From the IMG/VR virus record IMGVR_UViG_3300008262_002979, positions 1 to 42,290 of that record: 42,290 bases of DNA; one strand, 5' to 3'. Position numbers and translations under genes: made by a program. Position 1 is the first letter of the stretch, and each line of letters opens with the position of its first letter. Below, piece by piece: positions 27,395-36,092 of this stretch. Under the pieces are notes generated by a model. The model saw nothing but the letters and a program-made list of their open reading frames with translations. It was not told the origin of the DNA and made no database searches. Origin of the DNA: a virus.

Positions 27395-29260
27395 TTAGTT
27401 AACTTCGGTAAACTCTGCGTCTACTGGAGTTTCATTTTTTGCAGCTTCTTCTTTCTTGTTCTTAGCTTCCATGATAGGTTGAGCGGCAGCAAACAAGTCA
27501 CTTAACTTTTGTGTGATAGTATCTTTATCTTCTCCAGCTAGTGCTTCATTAACTGCTTTGATAGCGTCTTCTACTTTATCTTTAGCTTCTTGACTGACAT
27601 CAACTTCTGCCATGTCTTTTCTAATGCTATGAATTTGTGCTTCTGCTGTATTACGGGCTTCGATTAGTTGACGCTTCTTCATATCGTCTTCTGCATTAGC
27701 CTCGGCTTCTTGTACCATGCGTTCGATTTCTTCTTTGCTAAGTCCGCTATCACTCTTAATAGTGATTTTGTTTTCCTTACCAGTGTTCTTGTCTTTAGCA
27801 CTAACGTGCATAATACCGTTAGCATCAATATCAAGGGTAACTTCAATTTGTGGCATACCACGCATAGCTGGCGCAATACCTTCTAAGTTAAACTCACCTA
27901 ATAGTTTATTGTGTTGTACTAGTTCACGCTCACCTTGGAATGCTTTAATTGTAACAGCTGGCTGGTTGTCTTCTGCTGTTGAAAAAACTTGACTTGCCTT
28001 AGTCGGGATAGTCGTATTTTTCTGAATTAACTTGGCCATAATGCCACCCATCGTTTCAATACCAAGACTTAACGGAGTTACATCGAGCAACAGTACGTCA
28101 TTACGATCGCCTGCTAGTACTGAGCCTTGTACGGCTGCACCTGCGGCAACTGCTTCGTCAGGATTAACATCTTTACGTGGTGCTTTACCGAATAGTTTCT
28201 CTACAGTCTCTTGGACCTTAGGCATACGAGTCATACCGCCAACTAGGATAACTTCGTCAATTTCATCTAGACTAATACCAGCATCTTTAATAGCAGTTTG
28301 GCACGGACCTACTGAACGTTGAATTAATTCATCAACTAACTGCTCTAGTTTAGCACGAGTTAGTTTAACGTTCATGTGCTTAGGACCACTTGCATCTGCT
28401 GTAATGTATGGCAAATTAACGTCTGTCTGAGCTGAACTAGACAATTCAATCTTTGCCTTTTCAGCGGCTTCTTTTAAACGCTGTAATGCTAGAGTATCTT
28501 TCTTAAGATCAACGCCGTTGTCTTTCTTAAACTCGTCAACTAAGAAGTCCATGATGCGTTGGTCAAAGTCTTCACCGCCTAGGAATGTATCACCGTTAGT
28601 AGATAATACTTCGATTTGCTTATCGCCATCGACGTCGGCAATTTCGATAATAGATACGTCGAATGTACCGCCACCTAGGTCATATACCGCAACTTTACTA
28701 TCTTTTTTATCTTTCTTATCAACACCGTAAGCCAGTGCAGCCGCTGTTGGCTCGTTGATAATACGTAGAACTTCTAGGCCTGCAATTTGTCCTGCGTCTT
28801 TAGTAGCTTGACGTTGACTGTCGTTAAAGTATGCTGGAACTGTAATAACAGCTTGTGTTACTTCGTGACCCAAATAATCTTCAGCAGTCTTTTTCATCTT
28901 ACGCAAGACTTCTGCTGAAATCTGCGGAGGTGCAAGTTCCTTGCCGGCTGCGCTAACCCATGCATCGCCGTTGGCTGCTTCCATAATAGTATATGGCATT
29001 AGACCAATGTCTTTTTGTACAGCAGACTCTTTGAACTTACGTCCGATTAGTCGTTTGCTAGCATAAATTGTATTTTTGGGGTTTGTTACTGCTTGACGCT
29101 TTGCGCTTGCGCCTACTAGAATTTCATCATTAGCGTATGCAACAATACTAGGTGTAGTACGTGCGCCTTCTGAATTTTCAATTACTTTTGCGACTCCATT
29201 TTCAATAATCGCTACGCATGAATTTGTTGTACCTAAATCGATACCGATGACTTTGCTCAT
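27395..29260 (-). CDS. dnaK: Hsp70 chaperone DnaK
   Basis: 621 aa, full length. Nucleotide-binding domain with [45 protein letters not shown] and [11 protein letters not shown]; substrate domain from about residue 390 ([17 protein letters not shown]); C-terminal acidic helix. Folding ATPase acting with DnaJ/GrpE, which are not in view, so host co-chaperones are needed. It could also replace HscA for the IscU encoded at 37817. Phage-encoded complete DnaK is rare. Confidence 0.97.
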   Translation of the reverse strand: MSKVIGIDLGTTNSCVAIIENGVAKVIENSEGARTTPSIVAYANDEILVGASAKRQAVTNPKNTIYASKRLIGRKFKESAVQKDIGLMPYTIMEAANGDAWVSAAGKELAPPQISAEVLRKMKKTAEDYLGHEVTQAVITVPAYFNDSQRQATKDAGQIAGLEVLRIINEPTAAALAYGVDKKDKKDSKVAVYDLGGGTFDVSIIEIADVDGDKQIEVLSTNGDTFLGGEDFDQRIMDFLVDEFKKDNGVDLKKDTLALQRLKEAAEKAKIELSSSAQTDVNLPYITADASGPKHMNVKLTRAKLEQLVDELIQRSVGPCQTAIKDAGISLDEIDEVILVGGMTRMPKVQETVEKLFGKAPRKDVNPDEAVAAGAAVQGSVLAGDRNDVLLLDVTPLSLGIETMGGIMAKLIQKNTTIPTKASQVFSTAEDNQPAVTIKAFQGERELVQHNKLLGEFNLEGIAPAMRGMPQIEVTLDIDANGIMHVSAKDKNTGKENKITIKSDSGLSKEEIERMVQEAEANAEDDMKKRQLIEARNTAEAQIHSIRKDMAEVDVSQEAKDKVEDAIKAVNEALAGEDKDTITQKLSDLFAAAQPIMEAKNKKEEAAKNETPVDAEFTEVN

Positions 29261-29325
29261 AATGTTTCTCCTTAATTAAGCAAGATTGTGTAAAACCCTA
29301 ACGGCGTTCTACACATTTATTTATA
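29261..29325 (-). promoter_or_regulatory. dnaK leader: TATAAATA box and hairpin
   Basis: TATAAATA (29318-29325), then TGTGTA/TACACA arms around AACGCC...GGGTT, then ACAATCTTGCTTAATTAAGGAG before the ATG. Similar to the hsp20 leader; a shared late promoter plus structured leader. Confidence 0.6.
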
Positions 29326-29327
29326 TT

Positions 29328-30305
29328 TTAATTATTCCAACCAACTTCTTTTATGATAGGAATCCACTGTTTTCGTAAATCCATCATGCTTGCTTCAAAG
29401 CCCTTGGGGTTTTGCTCCCTAGGTTCTGCAAACATTAGATTATCTTTAATAAACTGCTTGCCCTCGGGGCTGTTAATAGCAGTTCTAAAATTTGTTACAT
29501 ACCAATTAATAATGTCCTTATTTGTACCTTTAGGGAATATAATACCCCAAGCTGCATAGACATTCATCCCTGGAACAAAGTCTTTCATTAGAGGTACATC
29601 TTTAAGACCCTCTATTCGATATTCGCTAGTAAGTGCAATAATTTTAACCTTACCTGACTTAACTAACGTGTTAGCCACAGCTACTGGAATAATGCCAAAT
29701 TCTAGATGTCCGCCAGCAACATCTTGTCCTGCCTGTGCTGGACCTTTGTAAGGCACTGTTTTAATAAGTTCTCTATTGCCTTTAATATTATACATCATAT
29801 ATTCGTAGGCAAGTTTATGGGCACCTGAGCCAGCGGCAATACTAATTGGCTTTTGCGGATTCTTCATACGATCCATAAATTCTCTAGGAGTATTTGTAGG
29901 ACTTTCGTGATGTGCAATAATAGCAAGAGGACTCTTTGCTAGTGTTAGTCCGTATTCAAAATCGTCTAACGCATACTTTTTATTTTCTGGGTTAGCAAAT
30001 TCCGCAGTTACCCAAATACCTTGATGGCTTGCAACATAAATGTGATACCCATCATTTGGCTGCTTAATAAAATGATTCATACCAATGGTTCCGTCACCGC
30101 CAGGACGATTTTCTACAATAAAGTTAATTTTAGGATTAGCTTTTTCTATAAGACTGCTAAATCCTCTAAAACTAAGTTCATTACCTGAGCCAGGAGCAAA
30201 TCCTATAACTGCGGTTACAGGTTTAGTTGGTTCCCAAGCGTGTGCTGTTAATGTAATTGATGTTGCTAAAATTACTTTAATAAAGTTACTAATATATCTG
30301 ACCAT
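29328..30305 (-). CDS. TctC/Bug-family solute-binding protein
   Basis: 325 aa from the ATG at 30305, which gives a signal peptide (MVRYISNFIKVILATSITLTAHA). Tripartite tricarboxylate transporter binding fold: VIGFAPGSGNELSFR, VENRPGGDGTIGMNHF, VPYKGPAQAGQDVAGGHLEF. Such proteins are hugely expanded in Burkholderiales and bind carboxylates in the periplasm. No TctA/TctB partner is present. It overlaps the upstream sulfotransferase-like gene by 34 nt. It could feed a host transporter. Confidence 0.9.
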   Translation of the reverse strand: MVRYISNFIKVILATSITLTAHAWEPTKPVTAVIGFAPGSGNELSFRGFSSLIEKANPKINFIVENRPGGDGTIGMNHFIKQPNDGYHIYVASHQGIWVTAEFANPENKKYALDDFEYGLTLAKSPLAIIAHHESPTNTPREFMDRMKNPQKPISIAAGSGAHKLAYEYMMYNIKGNRELIKTVPYKGPAQAGQDVAGGHLEFGIIPVAVANTLVKSGKVKIIALTSEYRIEGLKDVPLMKDFVPGMNVYAAWGIIFPKGTNKDIINWYVTNFRTAINSPEGKQFIKDNLMFAEPREQNPKGFEASMMDLRKQWIPIIKEVGWNN

Positions 30306-30889
30306 TTGTTGTTTACCTCTATACGTTGTCCAAAGTTTTGTTCTATCCATTTGGGTGTAAAATAATTCCAAGTTAGTTCGTGATTGCTGGCAAATTGTAA
30401 AATATCAGTATTTTGTTTTACAATCTCTCCTAGCATAGTAGCACTATTCTTGTATGCTGAGTAATTAGGATATTTAATATTAAATCCACCCGCTTCGTGC
30501 CACCATGCATAACTGATCATATCAGGTCGATAAACTAACATAATCCAATTGTCCGGATACACATCTCGTATTGTTTGTAATTTATGAGCCCACTCATGAC
30601 TCTTTACTAGTTTACATCCTGTAGAAGTTAACCAGGCATTGTCAATATATTTTGGATCTAAGTATGACTCAAACTCCATACCTTTGCCAAAGTATGCACC
30701 TTTGTGCCCTGTAAATCCGCTGTGATTAAATTCTCTAGTAGGAGTTCGATCACTAGTATTGAATCCTGTTAACGATTCGATAGTCTGTGCAATACCACTC
30801 CATCTACTACCAGGTACGCCTGTAAGGAAAATTCTATTAGGCAGTTCTATGCCATTCTGCATAGAGTCTTGGTTTTGTTGGATGTTCAT
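30272..30889 (-). CDS. sulfotransferase-like P-loop protein
   Basis: 205 aa. A strand plus loop RIFLTGVPGSRWSGIA near residue 19 fits the 5'-PSB loop of sulfotransferases, which bind PAPS. ATG at 30889 taken because the longer frame starts at TTG. It is part of a chain of overlapping genes with the methyltransferase (53 nt overlap) and TctC. Acceptor unknown; cell-surface glycans are plausible. Confidence 0.6.
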   Translation of the reverse strand: MNIQQNQDSMQNGIELPNRIFLTGVPGSRWSGIAQTIESLTGFNTSDRTPTREFNHSGFTGHKGAYFGKGMEFESYLDPKYIDNAWLTSTGCKLVKSHEWAHKLQTIRDVYPDNWIMLVYRPDMISYAWWHEAGGFNIKYPNYSAYKNSATMLGEIVKQNTDILQFASNHELTWNYFTPKWIEQNFGQRIEVNNKWSDILVTLLK

Positions 30890-31373
30890 CAATTTTCTCT
30901 ACTGTTTGTTTATAATTATGAGTGTCCGCAAACTCGCGCAATTTTTCAAATGTCCAGGGGAAGAATGGAATGTTCTGACATTGTTCATTATCGTGATCGT
31001 AGCGTCCCGGATTTAACCTCCAGTAAATTCTACTTGTAGGTTTAAGACAGCTAACCACTTTGGCAATTTGTCCAGCAACAACTTCTTCAGTTCCAAAGTT
31101 AATACTGCCCAAACATGTAGCAACATCGAACTGTCTATCTGGTACATATTCTTCAATTGTACATTTTACATCAGCTTCATCAAACGCAGGATCTACACCT
31201 ACTACCTGTTTGCCTAATGCTTTAAATGGATTAGCACCACATCCTGCATCTAAGATCCATTCGTTATCTTTAATTTTTTCTGCAAGTACTGCATGGCTAG
31301 TAAGTCCACGTCCGTATCCAGATTTCCAGTGTTTAGAAAAATATTCTGTAATTAATTGTTGATTATGTTTCAT
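30837..31373 (-). CDS. class I SAM-dependent methyltransferase
   Basis: 178 aa. Motif I WILDAGCGANPF (residues ~39-50), VVGVDPAF after strand 2 and DVATCLGSINF as motif IV are clear. It resembles small-molecule or sugar methyltransferases rather than DNA methylases, since no NPPY-type motif is present. Its start overlaps the MazG-like stop (TAATG). Substrate unknown. Confidence 0.8.
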   Translation of the reverse strand: MKHNQQLITEYFSKHWKSGYGRGLTSHAVLAEKIKDNEWILDAGCGANPFKALGKQVVGVDPAFDEADVKCTIEEYVPDRQFDVATCLGSINFGTEEVVAGQIAKVVSCLKPTSRIYWRLNPGRYDHDNEQCQNIPFFPWTFEKLREFADTHNYKQTVEKIDEHPTKPRLYAEWHRTA

Positions 31374-31657
31374 TACATTTCGTGAACTATTTCAATTGTG
31401 GACCACTGTTTTAGCTTTTCAATTTTAGCTTCTCTAGCAGCCTCGATATTGTTAAAACTAACTTCGTCCATTGCCTGTAGAATATCGATCATAGCTAGCA
31501 TATCGCCAATTTCTTCTTCTAAATGTTGACGGTTAGTTTGCGGTTTTCCTGGCTTATAATTATCTAAGCCAAATCTGTAGCATTTGCTAACAGCTTGAAT
31601 AACTTCTGCGGCTTCTTCTTGTAGGATAGCCATAACTTCGTAAGTTTGTTCGTTCAT
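31373..31657 (-). CDS. MazG-like nucleotide pyrophosphohydrolase
   Basis: 94 aa, all-alpha NTP pyrophosphatase. Metal-binding acid clusters in LQEEAAEVIQA (~13-23) and LEEEIGDMLAM (~46-56). Such phage enzymes cleave (d)NTPs or tune ppGpp. Starts by ATGA overlap with the upstream gene. Confidence 0.82.
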   Translation of the reverse strand: MNEQTYEVMAILQEEAAEVIQAVSKCYRFGLDNYKPGKPQTNRQHLEEEIGDMLAMIDILQAMDEVSFNNIEAAREAKIEKLKQWSTIEIVHEM

Positions 31658-31878
31658 TCTTTATTTCCAATATTATACTTTTGTCGAATCTTTGAGGCAA
31701 CAACATTTGCCGGATACATCGGCTCAAGAGATAACATATCATCGCAAATATCGTTGACAATTAACTCAGCAAACTTTTCTATAGTATGTTCCCACGGGAT
31801 TCGTTTTGCTCCGAGTCCATAAATTTCGAGCCCTGAAGCTCTTTCAAATTCTCTAAGTTTATCATGCATATTATTCAT
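31654..31878 (-). CDS. conserved phage-type small protein
   Basis: 74 aa starting MNNMHDKLREFERASGLEI, with a helical body (IEKFAELIVNDICDDML) and a short tail. Its FAELIV-DI pattern is frequent in small proteins of large phages. No known function. Followed by the MazG-like gene with ATGA overlap. Confidence 0.6.
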   Translation of the reverse strand: MNNMHDKLREFERASGLEIYGLGAKRIPWEHTIEKFAELIVNDICDDMLSLEPMYPANVVASKIRQKYNIGNKE

Positions 31879-31879
31879 A

Positions 31880-32614
31880 TTATCTCAAATTCTGATCTAA
31901 AAATTCACGGCTTCGCTGTTGCGACTCTCTTGCCGCAGCCGGATCATATCGATGTGTAAATGGTGTTGTAGTTGTCATATTAACATCGAATACGTGTGTT
32001 GCATTCTTATAAATGTAAGATTGGTACCGGGCATCAGTTAATTCAGATGTACAATATCTAATGTAGGCTAAATCATCTTTTTCAGCAAGGTGTACCTGAG
32101 TCGGTATCTGTGGTGAGCTAGGAGGTGCATTAATTGCACATGCTGGATAAAATGTAATTGCTGCGGCATAAGGAGTTTTGCTAGAAATTAATGAAAATAC
32201 ACCAGCACCACCTTGACTAAATCCAACCACTGCTAGTTTACCTTGATGCCAAGATTGTTGTTTAATCCAGTTAGCAACAGCATTCATATCTTGAGCCCGA
32301 TCCCATGCTCCGGCACCGGGAGCAATTCTACCAGTATGGTCGCCAATACCTCGTAGGGTATAATGATCAATGACTACTGCGTTATATCCCCAAGACTGCG
32401 CTAGTGATGCCCAAACTCGTTGAGACGGTTTAACACCGCCTGACCCATGTGCAATTACAACTGTAGGCGTCGGCTGATTAGATGTCGACAAAAAAAGTTC
32501 AATTTGAACTGGCAATGACGATCCACTATTAGATTTAAAGGGTGTGTCAACGGGTGTTGCACAACCAACTAATGATACAAGTAGACTGAGTACAGCAAAT
32601 ACTTTAATTTTCAT
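31880..32614 (-). CDS. alpha/beta hydrolase lipoprotein (dienelactone-hydrolase-like)
   Basis: 244 aa. Lipoprotein signal (MKIKVFAVLSLLVSLVGC). Alpha/beta-hydrolase features: oxyanion HGSGG, nucleophile elbow GFSQGG (Ser ~143), an acid in LAEKDD, and His in NATHVFDV. A periplasmic lipid-anchored esterase, perhaps acting on an envelope ester. Similar to bacterial dienelactone hydrolase-like proteins; unusual in phages. Confidence 0.85.
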   Translation of the reverse strand: MKIKVFAVLSLLVSLVGCATPVDTPFKSNSGSSLPVQIELFLSTSNQPTPTVVIAHGSGGVKPSQRVWASLAQSWGYNAVVIDHYTLRGIGDHTGRIAPGAGAWDRAQDMNAVANWIKQQSWHQGKLAVVGFSQGGAGVFSLISSKTPYAAAITFYPACAINAPPSSPQIPTQVHLAEKDDLAYIRYCTSELTDARYQSYIYKNATHVFDVNMTTTTPFTHRYDPAAARESQQRSREFLDQNLR

Positions 32615-32617
32615 GAT

Positions 32618-33062
32618 TTATCTTTCACGTGCAAATGGTTGGATATATTGTCCAGCACTGGTAGTACTTGTCTTGAGAGTTTTGAAAACATTCTGTACGC
32701 CTACTGCTTGATTCCATGCATCTTCTAAGGCATGGTGTTTAAGCACAGGAGGACGTTGTGGATTGATGCCAATGTCAAATAGTGTACGTGTACATCGAGC
32801 TTCCCAGAAACTCCAAGGAACTGCCTTGCCAATCTTTTTAAACACATGTTCGCAGATCACAATGTCAAAGGCAGCACCGTGACTCCAAACACGTTTAGCA
32901 CCCCAACAAAATTTGTACAGTTGATTAAACGCATCAACTACATCAATCCTATTGTTTTCACTGAACGCTTCGTCCTGTGCTTCTTTGCTTTGACGTAAGA
33001 ATGGCAGCATCCGGAGATGTTGCCAATGTTTCTAAATCGATCATAATATCTGTATTTGCCAT
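32618..33062 (-). pseudogene. RNase T-like 3'-5' exonuclease with internal deletion
   Basis: From ATG 33062 the frame reads MANTDIMIDLETLATSPDAA, the DEDD exo I motif (D-L-E), then runs to TGA at 32958. From 33010 a second frame (LRQSKEAQDEAFSENN ... WSHGAAFDIV ... HHALEDAW) gives exo II and exo III motifs. About 60 residues normally joining these (up to the WWL before RQS) are missing and the frames differ. So the gene looks deleted and frameshifted, unless the assembly is wrong. Confidence 0.68.
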
Positions 33063-33112
33063 ATAAGTATCTTTCTTTAAGAAACTTATTATAACACATA
33101 CAGACTATTAGG

Positions 33113-33343
33113 TCAATACATTTTCTTAGGTAATGAGTCTTTTTCCAGTTTTTTAATCCAACGAGCTCTTGCCGCTGATTTCTTGCGTTTACGTTCAGTA
33201 GTTGGCTTTTCATAAAACTCATTCTTTTGTAGAGTTTTTAGTGTACCTACTTCCTCAATTTTATTTTTAAATCGGCGAATTGCACGATTAATATCTTCAC
33301 CGTCTTTTAACACTACGGCAGTGCCTCTAACATTATTCCTCAT
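33113..33343 (-). CDS. rpsU: ribosomal protein bS21
   Basis: 76 aa starting at ATG 33343 (MRNNVRGTAVVL), with AGAGGA upstream. Family hallmark NEFYEKPTTERKRKK and a basic C-terminus ending LPKKMY. bS21 sits near the anti-Shine-Dalgarno of 16S rRNA and helps select mRNAs; phage bS21 homologues are known and may bias host ribosomes. It overlaps the previous gene by 11 nt. Confidence 0.93.
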   Translation of the reverse strand: MRNNVRGTAVVLKDGEDINRAIRRFKNKIEEVGTLKTLQKNEFYEKPTTERKRKKSAARARWIKKLEKDSLPKKMY

Positions 33344-33749
33344 CGGGTTCCTCTTCGTTATCATCGTTGGCCTCTTTTAAGGCATCTAAAATCCAGTCTA
33401 AGTTATATATCCTATTACGACTAATCAGGTGCCAAGGTGTGATTTCATCTGTAGTCAAATAATGGGTATTGGGTTGTGCTAGTAAGAAACTAACAAATTG
33501 TTTAGTAATTGAATCACAATTATCGATGTCAATAATGATAAAGTCAGCTTGTTGGCTAACACTTAACATCCATTCAATATCAACTTCGTCTGTGTCATAC
33601 ATGTAGACATTTAAGTCATCTATACTTTGGCTTAGCAGTTGCTGGAACTGCATTTTAACTTTAGTACTAGGTTTGATTAATAGGTATCCAGGATTAAGAT
33701 TAAACAACTTATCCGGAGGGGTAATTAGGTTTATTTTTCCAAGGTTCAT
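33333..33749 (-). CDS. conserved phage protein of unknown function
   Basis: 138 aa. It starts MNLGKINLITPPDKLFNLNP, a start seen in proteins of T4-like phages. The core alternates strands and helices (ADFIIIDIDNCDSITKQF), with a very acidic tail (NDDNEEEPDEE). No catalytic motif seen. Overlaps rpsU. Confidence 0.65.
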   Translation of the reverse strand: MNLGKINLITPPDKLFNLNPGYLLIKPSTKVKMQFQQLLSQSIDDLNVYMYDTDEVDIEWMLSVSQQADFIIIDIDNCDSITKQFVSFLLAQPNTHYLTTDEITPWHLISRNRIYNLDWILDALKEANDDNEEEPDEE

Positions 33750-33753
33750 ATTA

Positions 33754-33822
33754 TTAATTAGCTGTCTCTGTGTTTAATACGATTCCAAAGAGAGTTAGGA
33801 GTCTGTTCGCTATTTTGAACAT
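33754..33822 (-). CDS. possible 22-aa peptide
   Basis: ATG at 33820-33822 has AAGGA 7 nt upstream and opens MFKIANRLLTLFGIVLNTET, ending TAA 4 nt before the next gene. It could be an amphipathic micro-protein or a coupling ORF. Weak evidence beyond the ribosome-binding site. Confidence 0.3.
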   Translation of the reverse strand: MFKIANRLLTLFGIVLNTETAN

Positions 33823-33825
33823 AGC

Positions 33826-35217
33826 TTAGTCCTTGGTCTTCACGACTAACTCTCCCTCTTTCCTCATCATGTAGCTGCTCTTTTTTTTTGATTCGTCTAA
33901 CTCTTTAACTGCTTCTTGATCAGACGAGTCAGCATTGATCCACATACTACCATTAAAAATAAGATTACGCATTACACCGTCAATCTCTCTAGTTGTACGA
34001 TCACCCTTCATTGGATTTTCTGGATAAGGAAACAGTGCTTTGATTCCTTCGTCAACAATTTCTTCAGCAGATTTTTCTTTAGAAACTTCTTCTTCAGCGG
34101 CTTCAATCATTTTGTTCCACTGATCTAAAGGATCTACTTGTTCTGTGACAGTAGTTTCGTTGGCTATGCCATTTCCACTCTCCGTAGTCAGGCTGTCACC
34201 CTCTGCTTTGTGAACTATCGGTTCTAGATTTTTAAAATGCGAGAAAGGTTGATTCAAGTACGGGTGTTGTTCTAATATAGATTTTTCTTCTACAGGTTTG
34301 TCAAACATCCAACCTGGCGGGTGCGGATCATTCGACACAGTTTCTTCTTTGGGCTTCTCATCTGCAAATGCCTGATTTAACTCGTCAGCTACTTCCCGGA
34401 GGTGCGCTTCCATATAATCAAACTCATCTTCTTCTTTAGCTTGTCTAAACCACTGGAATGAGTATTGGCTTGCTAACAATAGGATAACAGCTAGCGGGTC
34501 AAACACTACAACAATAATAATGATTACCCATGTAACAGCTTTTTCTAATACATTAGCATCGGGATTGTCACCGTAGATAAAGTTAGCAATATATTTTATC
34601 GGACCAACTTCTGCCTCCACTTTGCGTACTTCTGCGGCAATGGGTGCTCGCTCTTCATTAAGCTGAGTAATTGTTTTCTGTTCGGCTGCAATCTCGGATT
34701 GAAGACGACTGCGTTCTTTTTGTTGTGCTCGGCGGATTGCCACTGCTTTGTCGGCACCTGTTTCCGTAGTACTGCGACCCATAACCTGGTCGACAGCTTC
34801 ATCCATTTGTTTAAGAGCTTTGCGGTTTGCATCTATATTGTCCTTTGCTGTCTTAATCTTTTCATCATAGACTGAAATCTTAGCCTGTACATCACCTGAC
34901 ACTAGGCCAGCATCACTATGTGCTTTACTTAGGAATCCAAAGATACCCATACTAGTAATAAGCATTAATATAGCAATGGCAGCGAGCAGATAACCTTTAA
35001 TGAATACAGGTGCTCGATGCCAATTTAACTTTAACCAGACAGTGGCAATTAGTTTACTAACCTCTAGTACCACGCCCATGACAATAATAGGCACTACAGC
35101 AGCCGCAAAGATACTAACCAATCCTGCAACACTATACCAAATGGCAACGGCAGATATAGTTAATCCGCTTAGGAGCGCAAACCATGCTATAGACTTATCG
35201 GCTAATGTTATCTTCAT
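33826..35217 (-). CDS. membrane protein with central coiled coil
   Basis: 463 aa. Three N-terminal TM helices (about 12-32, 33-58, 74-97), a long coiled coil (~118-210, KTAKDNIDANRKALKQMD), another TM (~230-255, WVIIIIVVVFDPLAVILLL), then an acidic cytoplasmic tail. Similar membrane-plus-coil proteins occur in large phages but their function is unknown. A TAAATA box (35224-35229) lies 6 nt before the ATG, with no Shine-Dalgarno. Confidence 0.65.
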   Translation of the reverse strand: MKITLADKSIAWFALLSGLTISAVAIWYSVAGLVSIFAAAVVPIIVMGVVLEVSKLIATVWLKLNWHRAPVFIKGYLLAAIAILMLITSMGIFGFLSKAHSDAGLVSGDVQAKISVYDEKIKTAKDNIDANRKALKQMDEAVDQVMGRSTTETGADKAVAIRRAQQKERSRLQSEIAAEQKTITQLNEERAPIAAEVRKVEAEVGPIKYIANFIYGDNPDANVLEKAVTWVIIIIVVVFDPLAVILLLASQYSFQWFRQAKEEDEFDYMEAHLREVADELNQAFADEKPKEETVSNDPHPPGWMFDKPVEEKSILEQHPYLNQPFSHFKNLEPIVHKAEGDSLTTESGNGIANETTVTEQVDPLDQWNKMIEAAEEEVSKEKSAEEIVDEGIKALFPYPENPMKGDRTTREIDGVMRNLIFNGSMWINADSSDQEAVKELDESKKKSSYMMRKEGELVVKTKD

Positions 35218-35261
35218 AGAATGTATTTATTGTAATTTTTATAGGTATTATACCCATATAA

Positions 35262-35582
35262 TTACTTAAAGATTATTAGTGCCATCAACATGGCTTGGAC
35301 AAAGAAGCCAAAACCAATTGTGATAATGTTTAACAAGTCTTTGGCAATTACTGATCGCACAAAGAATGTAAACAGGCCCAACCACATTAGGGCAACCATG
35401 TCAACTGGTGGCAACTTTTCAGTTAGTCCAGTGAGCACAGCAACCAAAGTTGGAATAGTGGCTAAATGCACTAGAATTACGGCAACCCAACCTAATGTCT
35501 CTGCTGACATGTGCCCGATGTTTTCTTTAATATTGTCCATAACTCTGCGAACGTTAACCAACTCTCTCAAACTAACTTGCAT
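35262..35582 (-). CDS. small multi-pass membrane protein
   Basis: 106 aa with about three TM helices (ETLGWVAVILVHLATIPTLVA, MVALMWLGLFTFFV, FGFFVQAMLMALII) after an N-terminal amphipathic helix. It follows the SleB-type lysin by 9 nt, so a holin or spanin-like lysis role is possible; this is inference. Confidence 0.55.
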   Translation of the reverse strand: MQVSLRELVNVRRVMDNIKENIGHMSAETLGWVAVILVHLATIPTLVAVLTGLTEKLPPVDMVALMWLGLFTFFVRSVIAKDLLNIITIGFGFFVQAMLMALIIFK

Positions 35583-35591
35583 GATAAATCC

Positions 35592-36092
35592 TTATTTGTA
35601 AAATACATGACCGGCAATGGTTGCTACTCGTTCTCTGTTCCATTTTGGATTGATATGAGTAGCGTGGAAGTAAAGTGCCTTCTGAAGGCTGGGTAAACGG
35701 AATCCTTCTAATAAGACCTGACGTGCAACCATTTCACTTTCTTTGAACGCAGCCATATTTCTAGGCCTAGTCATAGTGGCAGTTTCGCAATACCAACTAA
35801 ATTGGCATAGAACTTTCTCATAGACTATGTTCTTTTGATAAACAACTTGACAGATGTCTTTGGGGAACTGTCCGCTTTCGGCACGATTGATAGTAACCTG
35901 TGCCACAGCAACCTTACCTTCAAATGGTTGGTTGCCTGCTTCGTAATAGATGTTACGAGCCAAACATTCTAACTGTTTGTTTCTAACTTCAGCAGTGACT
36001 GAGGTGTTATTCATAACCAACTGCTTGTTTGGGTCAAGTTTATACATGACCGCTTTGTATCCAATAAATCCAACAAGTGCTAGACCGATCAA
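35592..36092 (-). CDS. SleB-type cell-wall hydrolase (endolysin)
   Basis: 166 aa. One N-terminal TM (LALVGFIGYKAVMY), then a Hydrolase_2/SleB domain: LARNIYYEAGNQPFEGKVAV with the catalytic Glu, QVTINRAESG, FPKDICQVVYQ and LCQFSWYC. It cuts glycan strands of peptidoglycan. Starts at TTG within TTGA, overlapping the previous stop, so it is translationally coupled. The TM suggests a signal-arrest type lysin. Confidence 0.85.
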   Translation of the reverse strand: MIGLALVGFIGYKAVMYKLDPNKQLVMNNTSVTAEVRNKQLECLARNIYYEAGNQPFEGKVAVAQVTINRAESGQFPKDICQVVYQKNIVYEKVLCQFSWYCETATMTRPRNMAAFKESEMVARQVLLEGFRLPSLQKALYFHATHINPKWNRERVATIAGHVFYK

